Positions 18,902 through 30,600 of a stretch of 64,000 nucleotides of DNA are shown here, one piece after another (the stretch's first letter is position 1; each line of letters begins with the position of its first letter). Source of the DNA: Tritrichomonas musculus (taxonomy: Eukaryota > Parabasalia > Tritrichomonadida > Tritrichomonadidae); contig JAPFFF010000026.1 of the NCBI GenBank assembly GCA_039105265.1, positions 248,001 to 312,000 on the forward strand. The letters run 5' to 3'. The notes beneath the pieces are model-generated. The model worked only from the letters and a program-made list of their open reading frames with translations, was not told where the DNA came from and ran no database searches. The translations under genes and the position numbers were made by a program.

Positions 18902-20962
18902 ATGATAAAATTGAATTTTCGATACGTTGATCGTAGTTCACAAAAAATTGAATACAATTCAGAGGATGAAAATAATTTTGTGTTTATGATTGATTTAGAC
19001 AATTCAAAGAATGAAAATCAAAAAGAAATACCATCGCAAGGAAATGTTGATAAATATGAAATAGCTTCAAAGATTTTTACTGATATTGATTTCATTTTTT
19101 TTGAAGCAATTGAAAAAAGTTCAAATCAAAAGTTCTTAGTTAAAAAATTACGACAATCTGCTGATAGTTTATTAAAATTAAAGAATTTCATTAAAGAAGC
19201 TGAATTTTTATCATCATTTGATTCACCATTTATCATAAAATATGTCAATTTCGATGCCAGCAAATCAACACTTATTACTGAATATCCACCAAATCGAACA
19301 TTGCAAAATTTATTTGATGAAGCATCTCATTCAAATGATTTGGGATGGGATGAAACAAATAAATTAATGCTGATTTATGGAATTGCTTCTGGAATGGCTC
19401 ATGTTCACTCAAAAGGCATTATTCATGGTGATTTAACTTCAGAAAATATTTTTCTTGATGATTACTTACTTCCAAAAATTCATAATTTTTATAGATCACA
19501 TTTTTCGAAAAATGAAGATTATACAGACTTTATATCTGACATATTCAACCAGGCACTGAATGTCGGAACCGAAATTTTTATAGCTCCTGAGTTATTATTA
19601 GATGATGAGTATGATCAATCTATCGATGTTTTCTCTTTTGCAAAAATAGTTTATATGATTATTACTGGGAAAAAACCGCGTTTATCACCCTTTCAACTTA
19701 CAAATGGAACTCCAATTAACTTTGATAAAAATACTCCTCAAGCTTACAGAAAATTAATTGAAAGTTGCATGTCTAAAGATCCCAAAAAAAGGCCAACATT
19801 TCAAGAAATTGTTTCATCTCTTCGAACAGACCAAGGTTTCATCACAAACAATGTTGATAAGCAAAAATTTCTGGAATTTGTTGATTCAAAGAAAACAAAA
19901 TTTAATTTCAAAAAATTCAATATTAAGTTTTCAACAGCACAAGAATTGTTGATTGAAACTGAACCTATTGATTTGTCTATATTTAAAAAAATACAATATA
20001 TCGGACAAGGTCAATTTGGCGAAGTTTATAAAGTCGAAAATAAAAAAACTTCGAAAATTTTTTCAGCCAAAATAAATAAAAGAGAACTCGACGAAATCAG
20101 TGAAGCAGAAAAAATAAATCTTACTCAAGAAATCAACATTCTTTCTAAATTTGATTCACCATTAATTTTGAAATTAATTGGTTACAATCAAAAAAATTTT
20201 GAAAACGATCAATTTCCGACAATTATTACTGATTTTTGCATCAATGATTCATTAGATAAAATTATTGAATTGCAAAAACTTGGATTATCTCCACCAAAAT
20301 GGAATGATACACAAATATTAATTAATGTATATGGAATTGCAGCAGGAATGGCTTATATACACTCTAAAAACATCTTGCATAGAGATATCAAACCAGGAAA
20401 TGTTTTTATGGATGAATTTTTGTTTCCAAAAATAGGTGATTTTGGTTTATCAATAAAACTTTCAGATGATTCGTCTTTTGAAGCTTACAATATTGTAGGA
20501 ACTCCATCATTTATATCTCCAGAAATTTATACCAGCTCCAAATATACCAAAGCAGGTGATGTGTATGCATACGGGATTCTTCTTTACCAATTGATTACTC
20601 TTCAAACTCCTTTTGAAGGATATTCTTTTTATAAAATTATCTGTGATGTACCAAAAGGAATTCGTCCATCATTTAAGTTTGAAATTCCAACTTGTTATAA
20701 AAATCTTATTGAAAGATGCTGGGATAATGATCCTGATAAACGTCCATCATTTGAAGACATTGTTGATCTTCTTGAAAATAATTCAGAATTTATCACAGAA
20801 TTAATTGACACTGAAGAATTCTTTAATTATATTGACTATGTTAAAGATGCTCAAACAAATAATTCATTTCAACCAGTTACAATTGATTTTGATGAATTAA
20901 AAAGAATGCAATCTAAAAATCAACAATTAAATGTTCCATATTTAGACTTGAATAACTTTTAA
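18902..20962 (+). CDS. TKL-type protein kinase: pseudokinase plus kinase
   Basis: 686 residues. Domain 1 (about 50-320) keeps the fold (LVKKL lysine, IAPELL) but has HGD in place of HRD near 175 and HNF in place of DFG, with no glycine loop, so it is probably inactive. Domain 2 (about 360-640) is complete: GQGQFGEVY, SAKI lysine near 390, HRDIKPGN at about 493, GDFGLS at about 513, and GTPSFISPE. It should phosphorylate Ser/Thr and may be controlled by the pseudokinase. A TAA ends the frame at 20,960-20,962, but the same frame reopens at once into a third kinase domain, so this may be the front part of a longer gene. Confidence 0.88.
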   Translation: MIKLNFRYVDRSSQKIEYNSEDENNFVFMIDLDNSKNENQKEIPSQGNVDKYEIASKIFTDIDFIFFEAIEKSSNQKFLVKKLRQSADSLLKLKNFIKEAEFLSSFDSPFIIKYVNFDASKSTLITEYPPNRTLQNLFDEASHSNDLGWDETNKLMLIYGIASGMAHVHSKGIIHGDLTSENIFLDDYLLPKIHNFYRSHFSKNEDYTDFISDIFNQALNVGTEIFIAPELLLDDEYDQSIDVFSFAKIVYMIITGKKPRLSPFQLTNGTPINFDKNTPQAYRKLIESCMSKDPKKRPTFQEIVSSLRTDQGFITNNVDKQKFLEFVDSKKTKFNFKKFNIKFSTAQELLIETEPIDLSIFKKIQYIGQGQFGEVYKVENKKTSKIFSAKINKRELDEISEAEKINLTQEINILSKFDSPLILKLIGYNQKNFENDQFPTIITDFCINDSLDKIIELQKLGLSPPKWNDTQILINVYGIAAGMAYIHSKNILHRDIKPGNVFMDEFLFPKIGDFGLSIKLSDDSSFEAYNIVGTPSFISPEIYTSSKYTKAGDVYAYGILLYQLITLQTPFEGYSFYKIICDVPKGIRPSFKFEIPTCYKNLIERCWDNDPDKRPSFEDIVDLLENNSEFITELIDTEEFFNYIDYVKDAQTNNSFQPVTIDFDELKRMQSKNQQLNVPYLDLNNF

Positions 20963-22390
20963 AAGCAAGATCTAATCAGAAAAATTGATTTTTTCAACGT
21001 TTTTAAAGTAAAATCGAAAGAAACAAATGAATTTTATGAAGCCAAGATTTCAACTATTAGCATTACTAAGTTATCACAAAATGATTTAATACATCTTTCA
21101 AGAGAAATCAATATTTTATCTAAACTTCAGCATCCATCATTTTTGAAATTCATTGGATTTAGTCCTGTTAATTTTAATAATCAATGCATGCCTGTTTTAA
21201 TCACTGAAATGCCGCCAAATAGATCATTGAAAGAGCTTCTTGATATGAAACGAAACTATGAAGACATAAAAGAATGGGACAATACAAAAAAATTAATCAA
21301 TATTTATGGAATTGCATCAGGAATGTCATATTTACATTCATGTGATATTATTCATCGAAATTTGTCACCTGAAAGCATTTATTTAGATGACCATTTATTT
21401 CCAAAAATAGGAAATTTTGGTTTATTAAAAGAAATACATTCAAAAGAAGGCATGACTTTTCAAACGACCATTGGAATCAAAGGAAATCTTTCATATTCAT
21501 CACCAGAAATATTAGAAGAGAATATATACTCAAAAAGCAGTGATGTTTATGCATTTGGATTTATAGTTTATGAAATAATGACACAGAAAATTCCATTTAA
21601 AAAAATTAGAAATTCAGATAAATTATTTAACGAAGTTGTAATTAAAGAAAATCGTCCGAAGATTAATTCAAAAGTTCCTGAAAAATATCATCAACTTATT
21701 GAAAAATGTTGGGCACAAAATCCAGATGCAAGACCATCGTTTGATCATATTTGTTCAATCTTGAAAAGTGATCTTGATTTTATAACTGATGATGTAAATA
21801 AAGAAGTTTTCCAACAATACGTCCGATTTATTGAAGAATCAGATGTTCAATTTTATTTTATTGACAAAGAAAGAAAAACATTTGATACGAAGGAAAGAAT
21901 CCTTGGCCTGAGTGAATTCATTAATGATAAGAAAAAGAAAACAGAAGAAGAAAAATTACTGACTAAAGAAAAAAGAAATACTGAAATAAACGAAAATTTA
22001 ACGAATGAAAAATTAATGAATGAAAGTCCAATTGATGTAGATGAGAATTTAAACATTGATTTAATCAAAAAGTTGGCAAAGAAATATTCAATTGCAAACG
22101 ATCCAGAAAATACGTATCTTTACATGAGCAAGCTGATTCATCTGGGCGAATTCAAAGTACCTATGGAATATAGTGTCAAGCTCTACAAGCAAGGCGAGTT
22201 CAAAGTTTCAATGAATTATTTCAGACTTCTTTCAAAATTCAATCATCCTATAGCGAACTTTTTCATTGGAATAATGAAGTATAAAGGTGAAGGATGCGAC
22301 ACTGATCGAACGGAATCATATTCAATACTAAAGCGCCTTTCAGACAATGGAATTGATAAAGCAACTAAATTCATTAAAGAAAATTTTTAA
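20963..22390 (+). pseudogene. Third kinase domain plus Sel1-like tail, in frame after a stop
   Basis: The same frame as the preceding kinase gene is open without a stop from 20,963 to 22,390. It begins KQDLIRKIDFFNVFKVKSKE, an N-terminal kinase lobe without a glycine loop, with EAKI as the likely lysine. HRNLSPES replaces HRD and GNFGLLK replaces DFG, so the domain looks like a pseudokinase. A Glu/Lys-rich linker follows, then Sel1-like repeats (MNYFRLLSKFNHPIANFFIGIMKYKGEG). The first ATG in this part, at 21,143, is inside the kinase lobe, so independent expression would give a truncated domain. Either the TAA is a recent nonsense change or it is read through. Confidence 0.75.
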
Positions 22391-22510
22391 TCTTAATAGG
22401 ATCAATAAAATAAGGTTTAAAGTTTAAATTATAATTATTAATGATTTGTGTTTAAAATATTGATTTCACCAATTGTTCCATGCCATTCATTCACATGGCC
22501 TTAAAATAAA

Positions 22511-22580
22511 ATTTGGTTTTAGATCAATTCAATTCAAATTTATAATTTGGATTTAGATCAATTCAATTCAAATTTTATTT
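22511..22580. repeat. 34-bp tandem direct repeat
   Basis: TTTGG-N-TTTAGATC followed by AATTCAATTCAAATTT occurs twice, starting near 22,512 and 22,546, just after the kinase gene. Confidence 0.75.
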
Positions 22581-22661
22581 TGTCGCATCCTTCACCTTTA
22601 TTGTTTTTTTTAATAAAAACATTTCATTATATTAAATGTCAATGCAATTGCATTTTCTCCT

Positions 22662-23625
22662 TTGAAGATTCGACATACTGAGTTATGCAATCATTTCATT
22701 CGTTCTTCTACAAATGAACAAAAAGCAGATGACGAAGGCCATCCTACTCAAGAACTCAAAGATATGATGATAAAATTATCCGAAGGCCATATTGGATTAA
22801 TTGTAAATGGAATTCATGTATGTTCATCCAAAAGGAAAAGCAACTGAGAATCAAAGTGGTATCTATTCTGATGAATTAGCTAATGAATGGGTCTCTACAG
22901 TTAAAAAAGTTCATGAGAATGGATCCAAATTTATGGTTCAGTTAACTCATGGAGGTCCTGGTGTTGTAGAACCATTAGAACATGTTTCTGCAGGCGGACT
23001 TGGACGACCACTCACTGTCGAAGAAATCAAAGTGATTTAAGTTTGGTTTATTGAAGCTGCAAAACGTTGTGAAAAGGCAGGATTCGATGGTGTTCAATTG
23101 GGTGCAGGTCATGGATTTCTCCTTTCAACATTCTTATCACCAATAACAAATAACTGAACAGATGAATATGGAGGCAGTCCAGAAGACATGGTTCGTATGA
23201 TTACCGAAATTGCTGATGGAATTCGAAAAGCTACTGGACCAGATTTCATCATTGGAATAAAATTGAACGGAACTGATCGTGCTGAAGGAGGTGTAACGCC
23301 AGAAATTGCATCAAAATACGTGTCTCTTCTTAAAGACAAATTCGATTTCTTCGAGGTTTCATCTGGCTTTGGAGTCGTTAAAAACATTATCATGGATGTA
23401 GATAAATCTGAAGCAAAACAAGCAAGACCAAATCGTGGAGAAGGCTATAATATAGAAGCTGCTGCTTACATCAAGAAGAACAATCCTGATGTCATTATTT
23501 CTGGTGTTGGAGGCGTCCGAACAAGAGTCTTCATTGATGAAATATTGAAATCCAAAAGAGTCGATTATATTTCAATGGCTCGTCCATTCCTTGAAGATCC
23601 ATTCTATTTAGATAAGCTTAAGTAA
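22662..23625 (+). pseudogene. Old-yellow-enzyme-type NADH:flavin oxidoreductase, broken
   Basis: A TIM-barrel OYE-family protein is recognisable throughout: KIRHTELCNHFIRSSTNEQ at the front, [32 protein letters not shown] (active-site region), TDEYGGSPEDMVRMI and VIISGVGGVRTR near the C-terminal phosphate-binding loop. The family transfers hydride from NAD(P)H via FMN to activated double bonds. The frame shifts between 22,790 and 22,830, and in-frame stops lie at 23,038-23,040 and near 23,156. Only the last 145 codons form a continuous frame. The gene resembles the bacterial-type flavoenzymes that anaerobic protists acquired by transfer; no close homologue is left in the window. Confidence 0.85.
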
Positions 23626-24544
23626 ATTTAATTAATTTTTAAATAAATTATTCATACTTGAACTTAATCAGAATGAATACATAACTTTTTTTTTTTTAAA
23701 AATATTTTCATCTTGTGAAGATGTTATAGGTATAATAATATCATCCTTTAAAAAAGGTTTTTTTTTTGAGCAATCGCCAAAGCATAACTTTTACTCAAAA
23801 ATTTTAAATATTTGTTTATTATGGAAACGTTAATATTTATGTTTTTTAAATGCATCTTGTCAATATATATAATGTTTATATTTAATAAATTCATTTGGTT
23901 TGATCCTCCCTTCTATAATGGCAGAAGGAAATGATTTATTATTATCATTATAATGGAATGCTACATGAATTTGATATATTTTCATTATTTATTCATATAA
24001 TAAAAGTAAAGCATACATTTTATTATTAAAATATCAAATTAAAAAAAAAATATTTATATTAAATAAGAAGTTATTTCATTTTTTATCTATTAACACGATT
24101 TATATGATGATATAGGCTAAAAACACTTAAAACTATTATTTTTTTATTGACTCTTTCAAGTTAATTTCATAAAAAAGGAAAAGTTTTGCCAAAGTTTTTA
24201 TTTTTTGTGCGATTTTAGGATACTTACAGACTGTATTGTTATTCATGTAGTGTTGTTAAAGCATTGTTTTTTAAATAAAATAATCTCCTGATATCAATGA
24301 AACAATTGATACACAAGGGATTAGTTACTTATAAAAAATCAAATAAAGATATGAATAATTGTTATATTAATAAAAAAAATAATGATAAAATGTTTTTAAT
24401 TTGCTATATTTTTATTTTTATTCTTTTTCAAAAGTCTTTCAAAATTGAATGAATATTTTCGGAAAAGTTCTAGAAAAAATATTTAAAATTAGGATTTTTT
24501 AACTCACCCCTATAGGTATTAAGAGATTATTATCTATTAAAATT

Positions 24545-24626
24545 ACTATTCAATTACATTTATGTAATCAATATTCTATTTTTGAATGCTTTGGAATATA
24601 AAAACTATTCAATTACATTTATGTAA
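24545..24626. repeat. Short direct repeat
   Basis: ACTATTCAATTACATTTATG followed by TAA occurs at 24,545-24,567 and again at 24,604-24,626. Confidence 0.85.
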
Positions 24627-25595
24627 GATATAAAAATCATTGAATAAAAAAATACAAATATCTATGGATTTAAACAAAAATTAAAAAAGTTGATCCGTAA
24701 AATGTTTCATATATTAAAAGAGGATAAGTATTAAAAAAATAATATCTCACACGTAATTATTGAGATATTATTTTTAACAAAAATGTCTGAAAATTAGGTA
24801 ATCATGCATAACATGTAGTTAATTAGCATGGTATGCATAGATATTTTTTTACTTAAATAATAGTTGATCAAAAAAAAAAAAAATAAGGCAGATCATCCAT
24901 TGAATTATAAAACCAAAATCGTCGAGAGTAATTTCATTGCAATGGTTTTCCGTTTGATCGAACCATAATGATTGAATAATAAAAATGGAAGATTCGAAAT
25001 AGTGCAAGGTCTTTGCATTATTTTAGAAGTGAAATGAATCATTTTTTCTAAAAAAGCACGTTATAAAATAAAAACATGCCACACAAAAAGTTATCACTTT
25101 TCAAAAACATTCCACAAAATTATCTTTTCACAGCTATGTTTGAACTTTATAAAAAGTATATATTTATAATAATCTCAAATATCCTTTGATCGAACCATAA
25201 TGATTAACCTTTGCTTTTTGTACAAACCATGGTATACAACCAAACGATCAAAAAGTAATATTGTATGTTCAATTGTACTTTCAATTCAATTTTTGAACAC
25301 ACCTATTTTTTTGTATCTTGGCTTTTAAATAATAAATAACAATAACTTTAATAAATTAATAAATAATAATATATTTTACAAACAAAAATACATTTTTATT
25401 TAATGAATCATGCTTCTTGTATTTTTTTGGACATAACGATCAAAAAAAATTTTTTTGGACAGTTAAAAATTTTAAAGATTAAAATTATAATTTCAACTCG
25501 AAAACAAATGATCAAACAATAATGAATTATCAAAAATACACAACATGCGAATACCAATCAATTGCATTGAGAATTTTTGAGGAATTAAGTAGAGA

Positions 25596-25615
25596 AAACT
25601 CAATATATTGAGTTT
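25596..25615. other. 20-bp perfect palindrome
   Basis: AAACTCAATATATTGAGTTT is its own reverse complement. It lies about 240 bp upstream of the sialidase fragment. Confidence 0.7.
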
Positions 25616-25858
25616 CTATATTTAATCTCAATTTCCTTAAAGTATCAGAATCAAAAGTGGCACAAGCACATTCATCTGATTCGATATAAAGCAAATAAAA
25701 AATTTTGGTTAAATATAGAAATTATTTAAATGATAAGGGAGAGATCAAATACATATTAAAAAAGATATAAATTTTATAAAAAGAAAAAAAAATATTATTG
25801 ATATCAAGTTTTGTTTTATTCTAAGTTTTATTTCTTTACATGAGGAAATGGAATTCAA

Positions 25859-26452
25859 TTGAAGAATGGACGATTAATGATAGTTGGTGCTGGAAGAAAA
25901 GATGAAAGCAGGACTACTTATGATTTTGCAATTAATTCTGATGATCATGGAAAAACTCCGACCATGACCTCAAATTCACCAGTTTTTGAAGGAGGTGATG
26001 AATCAAAAGTCGTTGAATTAAATAATGGGTCTAATTTAATGTCTATAAGAAAGAGTCCAAACATGCTTTTCTCATTATCTAATGATAGTGGCTTAACATC
26101 GAGCTATGCAGTTCCCCAAACAGACATATTAGAACCTTACTGTAATGGCGATATCATACGTTACACATCAACAAAAGAAGGATACAACAAAGATCGTTTA
26201 ATACATACTATTCCTTATAATACTGGAGGCCGAAAAAATTTAACGATTATGATAAATTATGATGAAGGTAGCACTTGGCCAGTAAAGAAAGTTATTCATG
26301 CGAATCAAGCAGCTTACTCTTCTGTTACATTTTCACCAATTGATGGAAAAATATACGTTTTCTGGGGAAAAGGAGGCGGAGTCAAAGGAAGTTTCGACTT
26401 AGTTGTTACTACATTGACACTTGATTACATAACTGATAGAAAAGATAAATGA
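25859..26452 (+). pseudogene. Sialidase (GH33-type) C-terminal fragment
   Basis: About 197 residues resembling the later part of a sialidase beta-propeller: LKNGRLMIVGAGRKDES, an Asp-box-like NSDDHGKTP, ILEPYCNGDIIRYTS, and NLTIMINYDEGSTWPVKKVI with AAYSSVTF before the end. The family removes terminal sialic acid from host glycans. A stop lies shortly upstream in frame and the front blades, including the first catalytic Arg/Asp region, are absent, so this is a truncated relic or the end of a rearranged gene. Confidence 0.7.
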
Positions 26453-26519
26453 ACTCCACCAAATACGAAATATTAGTTTTTACTTTAGGGCCCAATATGT
26501 CATCATTTTAATTTTCTAT

Positions 26520-26800
26520 AATAAAATTTTATATCAATAACAAAAAATATGTTATTGATACAAAAATCATTTATTAATAACCAATAATTAGTATTTGTAA
26601 CAAAAAAATAGTATATGTGACGAAATTTTTTTATCTAAAACAAAAAAAAATCATCTATAACAAAATTTTTTTATCTATAACGAAATTTTGTATCTGTTAC
26701 GAAAATTTTGTATGTGTTACGAAAATTTTGTTTTTAATACAAAATATTTGTATTGTTTACAAAATTTTTGTATTTAATACAAATTTCTTGTTATAGTAAA
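26520..26800. repeat. 20-bp minisatellite, copy 1
   Basis: The right half resolves into consecutive 20-mers of the form TATcTGTTACGAAAATTTTG, diverging outward. The left half contains looser TAACAAAA/ATCTATAAC units. The left 210 bp reappear nearly unchanged at 29,106-29,317. Confidence 0.85.
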
Positions 26801-29105
26801 GGTAAATACACTCCCATTTGTATGATAATTTATATTTTACTCAATTATTAATTTATATATATAATAATAATAAATATTTAAAAGTATATTTTAGGATTTT
26901 ATTTATATATTTCCAAGATATTTATATTTATTATATTTGTGAAGTTTAAGGATAAAGTTGGATTTAAATTTAATTGAAAAAATTGAATTTGCACAGAAAG
27001 TATTGAATATGCATTGAATTTATTTCTATAGGTATTCAATATTTTCAAAGCTCCTCTTATATCAATCCCAAAAAAGCAAATCCCACAGGATTTTCTAATG
27101 AATTTTTAGTTGTGTATTATGTTTTAATGAACGTGAAATCATCGAGATTTTTTGATCATACCAATAAAATGGTTAGAAAATGATTGCATAAAAAAGTGAA
27201 AAAATCAGATATTTGGATCATGTAATGAATAAGTATTTACTAATAAAAAGTTTATATTCAAAATATGCATTAATTATATATAAAAGTGAATGTAGTTTTG
27301 TAGGTCTATCACTGTCATACATGAAATTAAGAGAACTTTTTATCGAAAATTTCAGACCTCTTTTTTTTATCTGTTGATTTTATTGAACCCATATTGAAAA
27401 TATATAAAATCCCGAAGATTTCCAATTAATGTACATAATTTATGAAAATAAATATAAAATATTCATTTGGAAAATGATATTGGAATATCGTACCATTGAA
27501 AAAAATTCAATTATTTTCATATAGGTAGTTGGATCTTCTAGAAAGAAGCAATTTTAACATTTAGAAAAGGTATGATCATACTAGATAATATGTCGCTAAT
27601 AATTCGTTATATCAGGAATTTTAATAAATGAATCAGAAAAAGAAATATGATTGCATTTTTTGGATTTTCTTGAGTAAAGCCTATATATTTTGATTGTCAA
27701 TCAATGTAGCATACTGTGATACCATTTTGATATGGAAAAATAGAATTCTAATTGAGAAATTTTTTGCTCAAATTGAACAATTTTGATGAAATTTCTTAAT
27801 AACGATAAATTTTGTTTAGTATTCAAATTTCGAAAATAAAAATACATTTTTTTTTAAATATCTTTTTCATTTCTTTTCGATTAAATTGAGAAACTATTAA
27901 TATAATATATAAATTCAATTCTAAAAGATTAATACTATTTAAAATAAATATTAATAGTAATTTAATTAATAAAATTTACATATATGGGGTTTTATTTTTA
28001 TTTAACTTTTCAATATAGTTTATTTTTTCAATGCTTTAAGTGTTTTTTCGATAATCGATAAACATTTCAATTATATTTAAATCAACTTTAATATTTATTT
28101 TAAAGTATTTCAAATATAAAAGAATTTAATAATGAAATTAATTGAATTCTAAAAATATTAACTGAAAAATATTTTTCAGAAATAATTATATATTTTTTTT
28201 CCTTTTATCTTGTTAAATAAAACAAATTATAAGAAAAAATATTTAGGTTAAAATAAAAAAACTGAACTAGATAATAAAAATTAAAAAATATTTTTTCTTT
28301 TGATTCTCCAAAAATAAAAAAAAAATAGAAAACCAATATGTTTTTTGAGTTTCTTTTGATTGCATATTTGGTTAAATAAATAGAAAAAGTTCTGGGATGG
28401 ACAAATATTCTTTGAAAAATAAATCCTGTGAGAATTCTAAACAATTGTTAATTTTAAGGATTTGGAATTCCATTTTTAAATATTCTATTTTTTAGCTGAA
28501 AAATCATTTTCTAAATATCTGGTATATGTTTAAAAATGAGTAAAAATATCAAGATATTAGAAAAAAAATTTTTACTTTATTTTTTCAAAAAAGCATGCTT
28601 ATTGCAATCTCTACAGGCAAGAAACTTGTTTCACTTAATCTGAATCTTCAAAACTTGTTTCACTTAATCTGAATCAAAGACGTTAATTCAACTCATATTT
28701 TTAAAAAAAATATGTTATATAACTAAGTACGAATTAAAAATTATAATGCATTTTATTAATCGTATCGATTTAGAAAATTATAATCAACTTATTTCTAATG
28801 CATAAAGTATTGAATATATTGGAATATTATATATGTTAGCGTATCATATCATATAAAGCTATTTATTCTAAAAATTGGCTGAACAATTGCTCTTATTTTT
28901 ATATCACTTTTGTTTTTTGTAATAATTGAAAACACTGAATGAAATATTAATGATAAAATAGATAATATATAGAAAGAGGCATTCATAAAATGATTATACA
29001 AAGAAATTTAATAATATTTATTGATTTGAATGTATATAATCCAATGCTGAAACGAAAAAATGAGATTAGGATTTTAAAAAGACGTTAATTTACTTCTTAT
29101 AAAAA
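26801..29105. other. Gene-free interval
   Basis: 2.3 kb of AT-rich sequence without a credible gene. A 79-codon minus-strand frame at 28,205 is low-complexity Phe/Ile/Tyr and is not convincing. A 25-bp direct repeat lies at 28,622. Confidence 0.6.
28622..28675. repeat. 25-bp tandem direct repeat
   Basis: AAACTTGTTTCACTTAATCT followed by GAATC occurs at 28,622-28,646 and 28,651-28,675. Confidence 0.9.
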
Positions 29106-30340
29106 ACAAAATTTTATATCAATAACAAAAAATATGTTATTGATACAAAAATCATTTATTAATAACCAATAATTGGTATTTGTAACAAAAAAATAGTATA
29201 TGTGACGAAATTTTTTTATCTAAAACAAAAAAAAATCATCTATAACAAAATTTTTTTATCTATAACGAAATTTTGTATCTGTTACGAAAATTTTGTATGT
29301 GTTACGAAAATTTTGTACAGTAACTGTTTTGAGTCCAGAGTCTCTCAATTTCCCTGGAGTGAACTGAAAATAAATTGAATGATCAAAATTTTTATTATTA
29401 AACAGTATTTTTAGTAATATGAATGAATTTTATTATCAAAATTAATATGTTTTATAGAGAAAAAAATAAAAGAAAATTAACTTATCAAAAAGTTTCATAT
29501 AAAGAAATCAGGTTTTGTCCTCAACATAGTATCATTTATGGCAAAAGAGCTTATTTATGCTAATTCTAGTAATATTAGAGATAGGCTCTTTTTTTAAAAC
29601 GAAAAGCTACTATTTTTAACAGATTTCACAATGTAAAATTTTTTTAGCTAAATTTAGTGTTTATTTTTTTATTAACCTTCTTTTAGAAAATAATTTCCAT
29701 TACTATCTTGCAATAAAAATAGCTAAAGACTGGAATGTAAGATATGAATCAATTTTTACGGCTAAATTGCTTGTCCAATAACAAAATAATCATCACATTC
29801 CTTTATCTTATCGAGGTTTTTAATTAAGAGTGAATCAAGCATTTCCGCTGAGTCTGAAAACTAAAGACTGGAAAGAAAGATATTCATCAATTCTGTTAAA
29901 TTTGTGCTGTTCCAAGAAGTTGTTTTGTAATTGTTAGCTTATCCTGTTGTATTGCTATTTTGTAATCGTGTGTTGCTGCTTCTATACAAGTTCGTCAAGT
30001 AATAAAAAATGGTAGACCAAAACAAATATTCATTGAATTTTCAAATTGTATAAAAATTATTAGTAAAATTGAATACATTTTAATCGTATTGCTCTGAAAA
30101 TACCTTGGAGTAAAAACAAAAGTTTTTCTTTCAATTTAAACTTTTTCAAAAAGATCGTTTTTTATCATCACTTTTTCAGTTACCGAGATTTTTTAAAACC
30201 ACTTTTTGAATGAATTTTTAACTTCACTCCAGCCTTTTTGAATACACTCCAGTCTCAAAACAGTTACTGTATATGTTACGAAAATTTTATTAGTATTGTA
30301 AAATTTCCTATCAGTTATAATTTTTTATATAAGAAACAAA
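29106..30340. repeat. 20-bp minisatellite, copy 2, interrupted
   Basis: 29,106-29,317 repeats 26,520-26,729 with almost no difference. The array resumes after 30,270 with TATGTTACGAAAATTTTATT and then decays. The gap is filled by a 952-bp inverted-repeat element. Confidence 0.85.
29318..30269. mobile_element. 952-bp TA-flanked inverted-repeat element (Tc1/mariner-like MITE)
   Basis: The ends are perfect 16-bp inverted repeats, CAGTAACTGTTTTGAG, followed by a shared CTGGAGTGAA-type subterminal motif. TA flanks each side (29,316-29,317 and 30,270-30,271), as in Tc1/mariner insertions, and CAGT-initial ends fit that group. No transposase frame is present, so it is non-autonomous. Its insertion into a minisatellite that is otherwise copied at 26.5 kb lets the empty site be seen in the same window. 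Confidence 0.8.
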
Positions 30341-30600
30341 TGTCATGTTATATAAAATAAAAATTATGATACTTCCGGCCCTTAAAAAAATTTTTTTAAT
30401 TCAAAATTTCTGAGATATCTGAATTTTATAAAATTTTATTTAATTGGTATCCAAAGAAATAGTTAATATTTTTTTTTTTTTAGTTATTTTCTGTATATCA
30501 ATTTTTCTTATTATTATAAAATTATAATCAATATTAGTAGATTGGAATTTGAAAATAAGTTATGGTTAAAGGAAATGTGATATAAAAAATAATTTGCTTA

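Larger units (their letters stand above)
23626..25858. other. Gene-free interval
   Basis: 2.2 kb of AT-rich sequence. It holds a short duplicated motif at 24,545-24,626, a 21-bp motif TTTGATCGAACCATAATGAT occurring near 24,952 and 25,193, and a 20-bp palindrome at 25,596. No credible gene was seen. Confidence 0.6.

Noticed and set aside
28205-28444. 79-codon minus-strand frame
   Set aside because: Composed mostly of Phe, Tyr, Ile, Asn and Lys from AT-rich sequence; not protein-like.
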